Below are positions 1 to 8,303 of a DNA stretch of 64,000 nt, piece after piece. Each line of letters begins with the position of its first letter. Position 1 is the stretch's first letter. The position numbers were made by a program, and so were the translations under genes. The stretch comes from Paenibacillus phytohabitans (GTDB taxonomy: Bacteria; Bacillota; Bacilli; Paenibacillales; Paenibacillaceae), in the NCBI RefSeq assembly GCF_013141775.1, contig NZ_WHOB01000093.1, positions 124,001-188,000 on the forward strand, given 5' to 3'. The notes below the pieces were generated by a model. It ran no database searches. It worked only from the letters and a program-made list of their open reading frames with translations, and had not been told where the DNA came from.

Positions 1-836
1 ATCTCATGCAGGGCATCCCCGTGGCGCGGTTCTTTAAGCTGATTGTTAGCGGCTCCCGCCACAACCTTGGCTCTCAGCAGCGGCAGGGATTCATCATTAA
101 TGGTCGCACCGAGTGCGCACGGCGCGTAGATGTCACAATCCGCCTGAATAATCTCGCCCGGGTCCACCGCTGTAGCCCCGTAAGCCTCTACTGCCCGGCT
201 GACAGCCTCCTTATTAATATCTGTGACGATCAGGCGTGCGCCCTCCTCGTGAAGATATTTGCACAGCGTGAAGGATACATTGCCGACACCCTGCACGGCA
301 ACGGTTCTGCCGTTCAGTGAATCACTGCCGAATGCCGCCTTGGCCGCTGCCTTCATTCCCCGGTATACCCCGAAAGCAGTAGCCGGTGAAGGGTTGCCGG
401 ATGAACCGTAGGTAGCCGAGATGCCGGTGACGAAATCCGTCTCCTGATGGATGATGTCCATATCCTCTTCCGTAGTGCCTACATCCTCGGCTGTAATATA
501 ACGGCCGTTCAAGCCCTGTATGTATCTGCCGAAGGCGCGGAACATCGCCTCATTTTTATCTTTTTTGGGATCCCCGATAATCACCGTCTTGCCGCCGCCC
601 AGATTCAGCCCGGCAACCGCATTCTTATACGTCATGCCCTTGGCCAGCCGGAGCGCGTCCACAACCGCCTCTCCCTCTGTAGCATAGGTCCACATTCTCG
701 TTCCACCCAGTGCGGGACCCAGTGTTGTGTCATGAATAGCAATGATTGCCTTCAAGCCTGATGCCTTATCCTGACAAAACAGCACTTCCTCGTAGTCGTC
801 CCGCTCCATTGCCGCAAACAATTCCATTAGCTTCAT
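1..836 (-). CDS. bcd: Leucine dehydrogenase, 3' end beyond the window
   Basis: Cytosolic NAD-dependent oxidative deamination of leucine, valine and isoleucine to branched 2-oxo acids; in bacilli this feeds branched-chain fatty acid synthesis. I read 278 codons from the ATG at 836; the C-terminus lies outside the window. Translation gives the Glu/Leu/Phe/Val dehydrogenase signature: LGGTRMW near residues 43-49, a substrate-binding Lys at 71 in MTYKNAVAGL, and the catalytic Lys83 in GGGKTVIIGDP. The Rossmann-fold start GVGNVSFTL is also present. A GGAG about 10 nt upstream supports the start. Family assignment is strong. The exact preference for Leu over Phe or Val is inferred from the MWTY-type signature and the absence of other domains. 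Confidence 0.93.
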   Translation of the reverse strand, partial: MKLMELFAAMERDDYEEVLFCQDKASGLKAIIAIHDTTLGPALGGTRMWTYATEGEAVVDALRLAKGMTYKNAVAGLNLGGGKTVIIGDPKKDKNEAMFRAFGRYIQGLNGRYITAEDVGTTEEDMDIIHQETDFVTGISATYGSSGNPSPATAFGVYRGMKAAAKAAFGSDSLNGRTVAVQGVGNVSFTLCKYLHEEGARLIVTDINKEAVSRAVEAYGATAVDPGEIIQADCDIYAPCALGATINDESLPLLRAKVVAGAANNQLKEPRHGDALHE

Positions 837-878
837 TTCTCCTGTCTCCACTTTATGTACATGTTACGTTTCATAACA

Positions 879-907
879 AAGCTAGTCCTTTCAGGACATG
901 TTGTCAA
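879..907 (-). promoter_or_regulatory. Candidate promoter and operator of leucine dehydrogenase
   Basis: On the minus strand TTGACA (902-907) is followed after 17 nt by TAGCTT (879-884). The spacer holds the dyad GTCCT-TTC-AGGAC (885-897), placed where a repressor would block RNA polymerase. The -35 is perfect and the -10 is weak. No regulator is identified. Confidence 0.4.
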
Positions 908-1009
908 TATCTTTTGTTTCATTTTCAGCTTTTTTCAGCAAAATCCAGCAAGCAACAGACATCAACCTCACGCGAAGCGTTAGAGAGTCAGATTGATGTC
1001 TTTGCAGCT

Positions 1010-1339
1010 TTATTCCCAGTATTGGTCCGGCCGGTATTCGATCTCGGACTGCACAGCTATCGTCAGACGGCCCATGGCCTCATCATATACTACAGGATGA
1101 TCACCTACGTAATACCAGTGCTTAATCACCGGCCCGCCAGCCGGTTCCTCGAAACGGAATACATTCAGCTCAGCCTTGAGTTCAGCAACTGCCGCCCCCT
1201 TATCAGCCGGAACTCCGGTTAGGGTAATCACAGTTAGCCCGCCCTGCTCATCAAAAGTATAGCCTATGCCATCTGTACTGCTGATCAGCATACGCCCTGT
1301 TACGGAATGCTTCACCAGTACTCTTTCCTGCTCTGCCAT
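1010..1339 (-). CDS. Conserved hypothetical protein, 109 aa
   Basis: I do not recognise this family. The ATG at 1339 (MAEQERVLVKHS) is preceded by GGGAGGA with a 7-nt spacer and is preferred over an in-frame ATG 18 nt upstream. The protein is small, soluble, acidic and beta-rich, with no signal peptide or membrane segment. Aromatic residues cluster in HWYYVGDHPVVYDE near the C-terminus, where an IEYRPDQYWE tail ends the chain. It lies 35 nt downstream of the pirin gene on the same strand with no terminator between, so the two may be cotranscribed. No function is proposed. Confidence 0.75.
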   Translation of the reverse strand: MAEQERVLVKHSVTGRMLISSTDGIGYTFDEQGGLTVITLTGVPADKGAAVAELKAELNVFRFEEPAGGPVIKHWYYVGDHPVVYDEAMGRLTIAVQSEIEYRPDQYWE

Positions 1340-1374
1340 CAAGGATTCCTCCCACATTTAGGTTTAAGCCTTAT

Positions 1375-2076
1375 TTAAGGCAGATCAATCAGCATGACAA
1401 GCGTATCCCCGTCTGCCTGCAGCTCCAAATGGCTCACCCCTTCAATCCGGGCAGAATCTCCCGGCCTCAGCACAGCGTCCCCATTCAGCGTAATTTGTCC
1501 CCCGATTAAATAGACGAAGATCCGCCGGCCCGGCTCCTGCCGGAAATCGAGCAGCCCGCCGGTCTGCGCTCTGCCCAGATAGAGGGTCATATCCTGGGCA
1601 ATGCCGACGACCTCCGCCGAGGCTTCAGCCGCCACTACCGGAAGCAGTCTTCCATCCAGCTTCGCCGGATCGAAGCGGCCTGTCGCATAGGAAGGAGCCG
1701 TTCCCCGGGTACGCGGCATGAACCACAGCTGCAGCAGCCGCACCGGCTCGCTGTCAGAAGGGTTATGCTCTGTATGAATGGCTCCTGTGCCGGCTGACAT
1801 CCGCTGAATGCCGCCAAAAGAAGTCTCCTCCACATTGCCCAGGTTATCCTCATGGCGCAGCACGCCGGACAGCACAATGGAGACGATCTCCATATCACTG
1901 TGCGGGTGGGCACCAAAGCCTCTTCCCGGAGAGATGGTATCGTCGTTGCAGACCCGCATCGGGCCGAAGGCTGTATTATCAGGATCATAGAAATCGCCGA
2001 ACGAGAAGACATGACTGCCCTTCAGCCAGCCGTGATCGAACCGGTGTGCAGACTCTGCAGGATATACTGTAATCAA
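1375..2076 (-). CDS. Pirin-family cupin, possible quercetinase (YhaK/YhhW type)
   Basis: Bicupin of the pirin family, 233 aa; some members have quercetin 2,3-dioxygenase activity and others act as redox-responsive factors. The metal ligands are all visible: His57 and His59 (AHPHSDMEI), His101 and Glu103 (AIHTEHN). The start is TTG at 2076 (TTG ATT ACA), fixed by a strong AGGAGG 8 nt upstream. The C-terminal cupin (VYLIGGQITLNG, then LRPGDSARIEG) lacks metal ligands, as usual in this family. It is followed by a 109-aa unknown protein. The physiological substrate is unknown. Confidence 0.88.
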   Translation of the reverse strand: MITVYPAESAHRFDHGWLKGSHVFSFGDFYDPDNTAFGPMRVCNDDTISPGRGFGAHPHSDMEIVSIVLSGVLRHEDNLGNVEETSFGGIQRMSAGTGAIHTEHNPSDSEPVRLLQLWFMPRTRGTAPSYATGRFDPAKLDGRLLPVVAAEASAEVVGIAQDMTLYLGRAQTGGLLDFRQEPGRRIFVYLIGGQITLNGDAVLRPGDSARIEGVSHLELQADGDTLVMLIDLP

Positions 2077-2157
2077 TGTGATCTCCTCCTAAAGGCTGTT
2101 ATGGTCTGTCTTAACTTAAGTTCATGCGTTCAATATCTTCAGTGTAGCAGAAAGCTC

Positions 2158-2208
2158 CGCAAACAAGAAGAAACGGGCACCGTCCCTTGGGGCGGCATCC
2201 GTTTCTTC
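2158..2208 (-). terminator. Intrinsic terminator after the nitroreductase gene
   Basis: Perfect 10-bp arms GAAGAAACGG (2167-2176) and CCGTTTCTTC (2199-2208) with further internal pairing. On the minus strand they are followed by TTGTTTG. Confidence 0.7.
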
Positions 2209-2257
2209 AGAAAACAGCAGGTACAGTAATATAGTGTGAAGCTTGAGTCCTTCAGAA

Positions 2258-2905
2258 TTAGGCCTGAAAAGCGTTCCATTGCGCAACTGCTTCCAGCGGA
2301 AGTCTGGCTGTCGGCCGTCCTTCTACTGCTGCCTTGCCCAGTGCAATGAGCATCACCGGCACATAACGCTCCGTAATCCCGAACAGCTGCTTGAAGCTGT
2401 CGTGCACGAATCCGCCCATAGGCACGGTATCATAACCTCTCGCCTTGGCTGCCAGCATAAGCTGCATGGAGATGAGCCCGCCATCGATCAGCGCAATCTC
2501 CTTCAGCTTCTCAGCAGGCATGCCCGAATAGCCGTCATAGCTTCTTTTGGCCATAGCCGCACCTATTTCTGCTGTGACATAACCGGCTGCTTCTGCGTAC
2601 TGATAGATGGTTTCCGCATTGCGGTAAGCCTCCAGATCGCCAAGCACGGCTATTGTTGCTGAGGATTCGGTAATCTGTGCCTGGTTATGGGCGATTGGCA
2701 GGAGCTGTGCCTTCACGTCCGGGTCGGTAATAACAATGAACCGCCAAGGCTGCAGATTGGACGAAGACGGGGCCAGAATCGCCTCTTCGAGGATCTCCTT
2801 AATCTCCGCATCGGATATTGTCCAGGATGGATCGTATTTCCGCACAGAATGCCTATCGCGAATCACCTTGCCGAATTCCTGTTCTACCTTCAGTTCTGCT
2901 GACAT
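2258..2905 (-). CDS. Nitroreductase-family FMN oxidoreductase
   Basis: NAD(P)H- and FMN-dependent reductase of nitro compounds or quinones, 215 aa, cytosolic. The N-terminal RHSVRKYD motif binds the FMN phosphate, and APSSSNLQPWRF is the canonical second FMN site; the C-terminal MGGF and LIALGK complete the fold. The start is the ATG at 2905 (MSAELKVEQ), with AGGAGG 8 nt upstream. An in-frame ATG 33 nt further up would add a poly-Glu stretch that is really the ribosome-binding region. The gene lies directly downstream of an Rrf2-type regulator gene and has its own promoter overlapped by a dyad, which suggests stress-responsive control. The substrate cannot be told from sequence. Confidence 0.9.
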   Translation of the reverse strand: MSAELKVEQEFGKVIRDRHSVRKYDPSWTISDAEIKEILEEAILAPSSSNLQPWRFIVITDPDVKAQLLPIAHNQAQITESSATIAVLGDLEAYRNAETIYQYAEAAGYVTAEIGAAMAKRSYDGYSGMPAEKLKEIALIDGGLISMQLMLAAKARGYDTVPMGGFVHDSFKQLFGITERYVPVMLIALGKAAVEGRPTARLPLEAVAQWNAFQA

Positions 2906-2979
2906 ACGCTCATCCTCCTCTTCCTCTTCCTGATCCAAATAAGCACTTCATCAACCGCTGTATTCTAGAGCTGCGTTTA

Positions 2980-3010
2980 ACTGTATAATATTACGCACAG
3001 TATAATTCAA
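2980..3010 (-). promoter_or_regulatory. Nitroreductase promoter with overlapping dyad operator
   Basis: Minus-strand TTGAAT (3005-3010), 17-nt spacer, TATACA (2982-2987). The segment 2980-3001 reads ACTGT on one side and ACAGT on the other around a TAATATTA core, covering the spacer and -10. This is a plausible site for the Rrf2 protein encoded just upstream; binding is inference. Confidence 0.4.
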
Positions 3011-3024
3011 AAAAAAGCACCCTG

Positions 3025-3462
3025 TCAATCTTCCGTTTTGCGCACTATATCGGCCAGCGTATAACGTTCCAGAACTCTTAGCGCACTCTGGTCCAGCTCG
3101 TCCAGCAATTCACCATAGGCTACCTTCATTTGTGTCCCCAAGGCGTTCGTACACACCGTATCATCGTGCGCATGATTGCGTCCCTCTCCCGCCTCCATAG
3201 CCTGATAGATCTCCGCAAGCGTCAAATCTTCCGGTGCGCGGTTAAGCAAATACCCTCCGTCACGACCCTCGCGGGTCACCAGAATCCGCTCACGGGTCAG
3301 ATTAGCCATAATGCGCCTGAGCAGTGTGGCTTCAGAGGACAGCAATCCGGCGATTTCGCAGCTGGAACAGGTACTTCCTTTTTTCGCGAGAATCACCAAT
3401 GCCTGCAGTACAAGACCAAACGACTTATATTGGGGAGCTCCGCTGTTTCGTGTTTTTGCCAT
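3025..3462 (-). CDS. Rrf2-family transcriptional regulator
   Basis: DNA-binding winged-helix regulator of 145 aa. The helix-turn-helix region covers roughly residues 20-55 (EIAGLLSSEATLLRRIMANL), followed by the wing REGRDGGYLLNR that is diagnostic of Rrf2 proteins. The cysteines are at CSSC (about 33-36) and a single later VCTNALG. The three-cysteine Fe-S cluster pattern of IscR/NsrR is not present, so a thiol-based or cofactor-free sensor is more likely. An AAGGAGG ribosome site lies upstream of the ATG. It starts 30 nt after a secreted-protein gene and precedes a nitroreductase, the likely target. Confidence 0.87.
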   Translation of the reverse strand: MAKTRNSGAPQYKSFGLVLQALVILAKKGSTCSSCEIAGLLSSEATLLRRIMANLTRERILVTREGRDGGYLLNRAPEDLTLAEIYQAMEAGEGRNHAHDDTVCTNALGTQMKVAYGELLDELDQSALRVLERYTLADIVRKTED

Positions 3463-3492
3463 ATTCCCCGCTCCTCCTTCATGATGAAGACC

Positions 3493-4065
3493 TTAAGTGG
3501 TCGATATCTGCAGTTCGGAAACGATGAACCATTTCTTGGATGCAGTGTCTTTCAAATAGACTTGGATCGTATAGCTGCCCTTCTCCGTGAAGGTGTAATT
3601 ATACGCCGCCGACTTGAACCAGAAGCTCTCCTTCTTCTCCGTAATCTGCTGATTGTCCACGGTATCCGTTTTGCCGGCCGGGTCAGTAATTGTTATTTTC
3701 AAATCGGAAACATCCGTTTTCAGCTGATCCACCTGCACCAGGGTGTAGAATGTACTGCTGGACGCGGTTCTTACTTTGCCGAAAATGGTACCCTTTTCAT
3801 CAAGCAGCACCGTGTTCACATTGGGCTTATAGATACGGACCGTCCCCGCCGACTCGTCCAGAGACAGGATCGCATGCATATTGTCAGGAAGCTGGTCCAG
3901 CGGCACATAGGTCTGGCCTTCCGATGATATCCCCGGCTGCTTTTGAAGCACGTTATTTATGTATACAGAGAGATCCGTTTTGCCCGCAGCAGCATACAGC
4001 AAAGTTCCTCCTGAGATAATCATCAGTCCAAGTGTGGAAACCGCCAGCTTACGCATCTTCCCCAT
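3493..4065 (-). CDS. Secreted stalk-domain (copper amine oxidase N-terminal-like) protein
   Basis: Exported protein of 190 aa. Residues 1-27 form a signal peptide (MGKMRKLAVS, then a hydrophobic run to LLYAAAG). A short stalk-like domain follows, with YINNVLQKQ and TYVPLDQLPD, the YVPL element typical of Paenibacillus proteins named after the copper amine oxidase N-terminal domain. The C-terminal half has a beta-sandwich pattern ending in YNYTFTEKGSYTIQVYLKD. GAGGGGG about 9 nt upstream supports the start. No enzyme motif is visible; a cell-wall or extracellular binding role is inferred only from export. Confidence 0.7.
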   Translation of the reverse strand: MGKMRKLAVSTLGLMIISGGTLLYAAAGKTDLSVYINNVLQKQPGISSEGQTYVPLDQLPDNMHAILSLDESAGTVRIYKPNVNTVLLDEKGTIFGKVRTASSSTFYTLVQVDQLKTDVSDLKITITDPAGKTDTVDNQQITEKKESFWFKSAAYNYTFTEKGSYTIQVYLKDTASKKWFIVSELQISTT

Positions 4066-4131
4066 CTTTTACGTCCCCCTCAAATATTCCTATGCTGATT
4101 ATACCCGCCAAACCGGAAGGAGTTGCTGTCA

Positions 4132-4184
4132 ATTGTAAAATAAAACCGGTTGCTTCATCCTGTTAAGAATGCTGCAGCCGGCTT
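4132..4184 (-). terminator. Intrinsic terminator after ppaC
   Basis: On the minus strand CCGGCTGC and GCAACCGG (4146-4152 and 4174-4181 on the plus strand) form a stem followed by TTTTATTTTA. It lies about 50 nt beyond the ppaC stop. Confidence 0.6.
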
Positions 4185-4236
4185 TATATAAAATTATGGA
4201 TAATTTACTGTTCCGGATGAGTTCCTGGCGTGCCTG

Positions 4237-5169
4237 TTACAGCTTGGCAATCGTTTCGGTCAGCACCGGTACGATCTGTGATTTGCGGGAAACTACACCC
4301 TTCAGCACAGCTTTGTTGTCGTCCAGCTTCACATTGTAAGCCTGCTCCACGGCACCGGCCACGCGGCCCAATGCCAGTCCAACCGAATCGTTGTTCAGGA
4401 TATCGGTAACTACGAACAGGAACAGATCAAGTCCCTTGTCGTCGATAATCGCGGTAAGGGCTGTTTCCAGCTCTGCCTGCTTGGAGAGCACATCGTTCAC
4501 ATCTACAGCATTGACCTGGGCGATCTCCACTTTGTATTCACCCATTTTGAATTCCTTGGCATCCAGGGAGATCAGCTGGGCAATACTCTTGTCGCTTAGG
4601 TCCGCACCCGCTTTGAGCATGGCAAGGCCATAGCTGTCAGCGTCTACACCAGCAATGTCAGCCAGCTCACGGGCAGCGGCAACATCTTCATCAGTGCAGG
4701 TCGGCGATTTGAACAGCAGGGAGTCGGAAATGATAGCGGAGAGCATCAGACCGGCGATGTCCTTCGGAATAGCTACACCATTCTCTTTGTACAGCTTATT
4801 CAGGATTGTTGCAGTACAACCTACCGGCTCTGCACGATAGTACAGCGGATGAGCGGTTTCAAAGTTGGCAATCCGGTGATGGTCAATAACTTCAACCACA
4901 CGGACCTGATCGATATCATTCGCACTTTGCTGGCGTTCGTTATGGTCAACGAGAATAACCTGCTTCGCTTCAGCGGCAACATTCTCCACGTGGCGCGGTG
5001 CCGGTACCCCGAAGTGATCAAGCGCATATTGGGTTTCTCCGCTGACTTCTCCCAGCCGGACCGGCTCGGCATCCCAGCCCAGTTCCTTCTTGAGTGCTGC
5101 ATAAGCAATTGCTGAACAGATGGTATCTGTATCCGGGTTTTTGTGTCCAAAGATCAAAGTTTTTGTCAT
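4237..5169 (-). CDS. ppaC: Manganese-dependent inorganic pyrophosphatase (family II)
   Basis: Hydrolyses pyrophosphate to two phosphates in the cytosol and so drives biosynthetic reactions. It has 310 aa, the normal family II length. DHH-superfamily motifs appear in order: GHKNPDTDT (metal-binding His9, Asp13, Asp15), LVDHNE, and VIDHHRI; the C-terminal DHHA2 domain ends in the substrate-binding SRKSQ. The ATG at 5169 has AAGGAGA 7 nt upstream. The longer in-frame extension upstream has no ribosome site and non-family sequence. No CBS domains are present, so this is the simple, unregulated form. Confidence 0.97.
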   Translation of the reverse strand: MTKTLIFGHKNPDTDTICSAIAYAALKKELGWDAEPVRLGEVSGETQYALDHFGVPAPRHVENVAAEAKQVILVDHNERQQSANDIDQVRVVEVIDHHRIANFETAHPLYYRAEPVGCTATILNKLYKENGVAIPKDIAGLMLSAIISDSLLFKSPTCTDEDVAAARELADIAGVDADSYGLAMLKAGADLSDKSIAQLISLDAKEFKMGEYKVEIAQVNAVDVNDVLSKQAELETALTAIIDDKGLDLFLFVVTDILNNDSVGLALGRVAGAVEQAYNVKLDDNKAVLKGVVSRKSQIVPVLTETIAKL

Positions 5170-5257
5170 TTCCAATCTCCTTACTATGTTTTTTGTGAGA
5201 ATAATATACCATACATTGATAGAGCCTTGCCAGAATGAACAGATGCCCGGTCCCGGA

Positions 5258-6097
5258 TTAAGGGCGGAAGCGCTCCCGGGCTGGCCGGTGCTGCGGAATT
5301 CCCGGCTTCGTCTTGGGTAATGCTTCAGGCACATCCCCTCCGCTTAGCGGCTCATTGTCCGAGAACAAATCCGGATTGTCCGCCAGCATGCGGCTCAGGA
5401 TATCCGTGGTCTCCACGGTTCCGCAGATCATGACTCCGGCATCCCCGAAGCTCCCCCGGCGCAGAGCGCCGCCTTCCTCCAGCACAGGCTCCACTTTCCA
5501 GAAATGCTGCGACCAGGACAGCCCGGAATGTCTGCGTGAAGGAACAGCAATTTCCTCCCCTTCAGGTGTCACAGTGTAGAGCAGTTCATGCCCGTCCGTC
5601 ATTCTGCCGGGGATATCCACCCACTCTTCAATGCCATGGATGAAGGTATTCCTCCGCAGATCCACACCCAGCAGCATAATCTCTGCCTCGCGGTCCAGCA
5701 GCTTGCCGTAGACCGAGCCGCGCGCGCAGGGCGTATCCCAGCGCTGGTCTCCGGCAGTGAAAGCCGCCGCGTCCGCTCCAAGCGCAGCTACAGAGTGGGT
5801 CGGATGCCAGGAGCGGATCACACCCGGCCGCTTCCGGAACAGCTCCGGCAGGATGCCGACACAGACGGGTGACTCCAGAACAGAGAACCTCGGATTCGCT
5901 CCGTTAATATATGACCAGGTATGTGCCGGCAGGACAAGCAGCCCTTCCTTCATATATTCGGAGAGCGCATCCAGAACGGTGTCTGCCCCTCCTTCTACTT
6001 CACCGATGCTTTTATAGGAGGAATGGACCAGCAGCGTTCCGCGCGGATCGATTCGCAGGTTCTCCAGCTGCTGCAGCAGACTTGATTGGGTATGCAT
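5258..6097 (-). CDS. AAC(3)-family (YokD-like) acetyltransferase
   Basis: Member of the antibiotic N-acetyltransferase family, 279 aa from the ATG at 6097. Motifs: LLVHSSYKSIG near the N-terminus (acetyl-CoA side), LVLPAHTWSY, and the catalytic-region SWHPTHSVAALG. The family acetylates aminoglycosides at N3 or related amines, but chromosomal YokD-like members often have no proven resistance role, so I do not call it a resistance gene. The ribosome site is a weak GGGGG; in-frame GTG codons upstream could extend the chain by up to 20 residues. The C-terminal 20 residues are Pro/Arg-rich. Confidence 0.85.
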   Translation of the reverse strand: MHTQSSLLQQLENLRIDPRGTLLVHSSYKSIGEVEGGADTVLDALSEYMKEGLLVLPAHTWSYINGANPRFSVLESPVCVGILPELFRKRPGVIRSWHPTHSVAALGADAAAFTAGDQRWDTPCARGSVYGKLLDREAEIMLLGVDLRRNTFIHGIEEWVDIPGRMTDGHELLYTVTPEGEEIAVPSRRHSGLSWSQHFWKVEPVLEEGGALRRGSFGDAGVMICGTVETTDILSRMLADNPDLFSDNEPLSGGDVPEALPKTKPGIPQHRPARERFRP

Positions 6098-6158
6098 GTT
6101 TACCCCCGCTTTCTTGGATACTAAATAGGACACTAAATATGAAAATACAAAATACACC

Positions 6159-6187
6159 TTGCATTTCTCTTAATTAACTATTAAAAT
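6159..6187 (+). promoter_or_regulatory. Candidate promoter of the ring-cleaving dioxygenase gene
   Basis: TTGCAT (6159-6164), 17-nt spacer, TAAAAT (6182-6187), in the 205-bp divergent region between the acetyltransferase and dioxygenase genes. The leader of about 115 nt holds a small hairpin GCTGC-TTTC-GCAGC near 6264-6277. No MhqR-type operator was found. Confidence 0.4.
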
Positions 6188-6302
6188 TATAGTAACTTAA
6201 AAATACTCATTAAGTATCCGGCACGTTCAAATATATCCGCTTAAGGTCACAAACTATAGTTGCTGCTTTCGCAGCGGCATAACTTTATTAGGAGGTCTTC
6301 CC

Positions 6303-7286
6303 ATGAGTTTAACATTAAAAGGGCTTCATCATGTATCCGCCATTACAGCCAAAGCACCGGAGAACTACAAATTCTATACAGAAGTGCTCGGACTCCGCCT
6401 GATCAAAAAAACAGTAAACCAGGATGATGTCTCTGTCTACCACCTGTTCTATGGTGATGAGACCGGGAATCCGGGCACGGAGCTCACCTTCTTCGAGCTG
6501 CCGAACGCCGGACGCAACCGCGACGGCAACAACAGCATCTCTGCACTTTCACTCCGTGTACCAAGTGATGATGCGCTGCTCTTCTGGACCCAGCGGTTCA
6601 CGGTGTTTGGTGTAGAGCACGATGAGATTACCGAACGCGGCGGCCGCAAGACGCTGGCCTTCACCGACCACGAGGGACAGCGCCTCATCCTCGTCTCGGA
6701 TGAGCATAATCAGGGCATGGCCGGCGGCAAGCCCTGGGACAAGAGCCCCGTACCCGCGGAATATGCCATTGTTGGACTGGGCCCGGCACATCTCACAGTG
6801 GAGACTGCCGAACATACGGCACTGATTCTGGAAGATCTGCTCGGCTTCCGCCGCGCGGGCACTTATCCTTCGCCGGCAACCGGACAGCCGGATGTCATCG
6901 TGTTCGAGACCGGAGAAGGCGGGTCCGGCACGGAGATTCATCTGGAGGAACGCAAGGATCTGCCGCAGGAGCGCCTCGGACGGGGCGGTGTACACCATGT
7001 CGCCTTCCGCGTGGATAACGAAGAAGAGCTCAAGCTGTGGATCGAACGTATCCGCACCGTACAGCTGCCCAATTCCGGATTCGTCGACCGCTTCTACTTC
7101 CGCTCACTGTACTTCCGCGAGCCTAATGGAATCCTGTTCGAGCTGGCTACGGATGGTCCGGGCTTCGCCACCGATGAAGAGGTGGAGCATCTCGGGGAAT
7201 CACTGGCCCTGCCGCCGTTCCTGGAGTCGAAACGTGAACAGATCGAAGCCCATTTGAAGCCGCTGGATACCCGGCAGCAGGCTTAA
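6303..7286 (+). CDS. Ring-cleaving dioxygenase (VOC fold, MhqA/MhqO-like)
   Basis: Glyoxalase/VOC-fold protein of 327 aa made of two tandem modules, GLHHVSAI at residue 7 and GPAHLTVET near residue 160. Metal ligands of the family are His9/His10, His in VHHVAF (about 236-237) and Glu in GILFELATD (about 279). Relatives in Bacillus (MhqA, MhqE, MhqO) are hydroquinone or catechol dioxygenases that detoxify quinone-forming compounds. An AGGAGG ribosome site lies 9 nt upstream of the ATG. It is a single gene that ends at a bidirectional terminator. The substrate is inferred from the family only. Confidence 0.9.
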   Translation: MSLTLKGLHHVSAITAKAPENYKFYTEVLGLRLIKKTVNQDDVSVYHLFYGDETGNPGTELTFFELPNAGRNRDGNNSISALSLRVPSDDALLFWTQRFTVFGVEHDEITERGGRKTLAFTDHEGQRLILVSDEHNQGMAGGKPWDKSPVPAEYAIVGLGPAHLTVETAEHTALILEDLLGFRRAGTYPSPATGQPDVIVFETGEGGSGTEIHLEERKDLPQERLGRGGVHHVAFRVDNEEELKLWIERIRTVQLPNSGFVDRFYFRSLYFREPNGILFELATDGPGFATDEEVEHLGESLALPPFLESKREQIEAHLKPLDTRQQA

Positions 7287-7411
7287 GGCTTCTGCCCGGC
7301 TGGCGGACACAGCATCTATCCTTCTTAGAGGACCCACGGACAGTGGACAATCAGGGTCTCCGAGTGCAGAAGTCCGTGTACCAGGCACCTCCTGAATCTG
7401 CAGCATCCCAG

Positions 7412-7447
7412 CAAAAACTCCGGGCCGACAAGCGGTCCGGAGTTTTG
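7412..7447. terminator. Bidirectional intrinsic terminator
   Basis: AAAACTCCGG and CCGGAGTTTT pair around GCCGACAAGCGGT, giving a GC stem with a T run on both strands. It serves the converging dioxygenase (+) and stalk-protein (-) genes. Confidence 0.85.
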
Positions 7448-7484
7448 AGTCTGTATACGGCTGTATGACGCAATACTTACTCCG

Positions 7485-8156
7485 TCAGCTCTCTGACCAG
7501 GTAACGGTGAAGATATTGAAGCCCGGCCGGGCAGTCGAAGCTTTACCAGTGATCGATACCGGACTCGTACCGCCGAGTCTGCCGGTAATTTTGACCGTGC
7601 TGGCGGATACGGTCTCAGAGGCATTATCAAGCCGCTTAATCCGTACATATTCACTGTATACGAATCCCATCATGTCCAGCGTTTCCTGCGTGGAGTAGCT
7701 GAAGGCTACCTTTTTCACACCGTTAGCATCCGTATCAAGGGTAGTCGCAATCAGGGCATCGGCCGGAATCGGGAAATCCTTCGGCAGATTAACCGGCCGG
7801 GCAGTACCCTCTACCGGAGCTGTAGTCCCGCCGCCGGCGGAGGTTCCCGGTGAAGGGGCAACCTCGCTGCCGGTACCGATCCGCACTTTATAATTCGCGG
7901 CATCATAAGTTATCGGCACATCCAGCGCATCCGCGATCGAACGGATGGGCAGGTAAGTGGTGCCTTCGTAGGTGATTGGCGTTAGAGTTTTGCCGTTGCC
8001 GTCCTTCAGCCAGTACGGAGTGCCATCCACCACAATCCCGAGACTGTGGTTGAGATAGGCTTTGATCTGCTGCAGCTTGGTGCCTGCATAGACTCCTGCC
8101 GAGCCGGTTACCGTAAGTCCGGTGACAACGGCGGCAATCAGCCATTTTTTATTCAT
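7485..8156 (-). CDS. Secreted stalk-domain protein
   Basis: Exported protein of 223 aa. Residues 1-25 form a signal peptide (MNKKWLIAAV to VYAG). Residues about 28-92 form a stalk domain with IVVDGTPYWL, TPITYEGTTYLPIRSIADAL and the closing YKVRIG. A Ser/Pro/Gly/Thr-rich linker (about 95-120) leads to a C-terminal domain of about 100 residues that I cannot assign. GAGAGGA precedes the ATG. The YLPIRSIADAL segment is the hallmark of this domain in Paenibacillus wall-associated proteins. It shares a bidirectional terminator with the converging dioxygenase gene. Confidence 0.8.
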   Translation of the reverse strand: MNKKWLIAAVVTGLTVTGSAGVYAGTKLQQIKAYLNHSLGIVVDGTPYWLKDGNGKTLTPITYEGTTYLPIRSIADALDVPITYDAANYKVRIGTGSEVAPSPGTSAGGGTTAPVEGTARPVNLPKDFPIPADALIATTLDTDANGVKKVAFSYSTQETLDMMGFVYSEYVRIKRLDNASETVSASTVKITGRLGGTSPVSITGKASTARPGFNIFTVTWSES

Positions 8157-8303
8157 AGTAATCCTCTCCCGTGTGTTGTTATCAATATAGGACGAATATA
8201 GCGTCCTTATATATTTAACACAGGGGAGAATCTTTCAACCTCCCGGAAGCCAAGTTCAAGCCGGATTAGCGCTCCGCTTCACCCGACTGACATAAACCTC
8301 ACC

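Noticed and set aside
5258..6097. Acquired aminoglycoside resistance gene
   Set aside because: The fold is AAC(3)-like, but the gene has ordinary context and no mobile element; resistance cannot be claimed from sequence.
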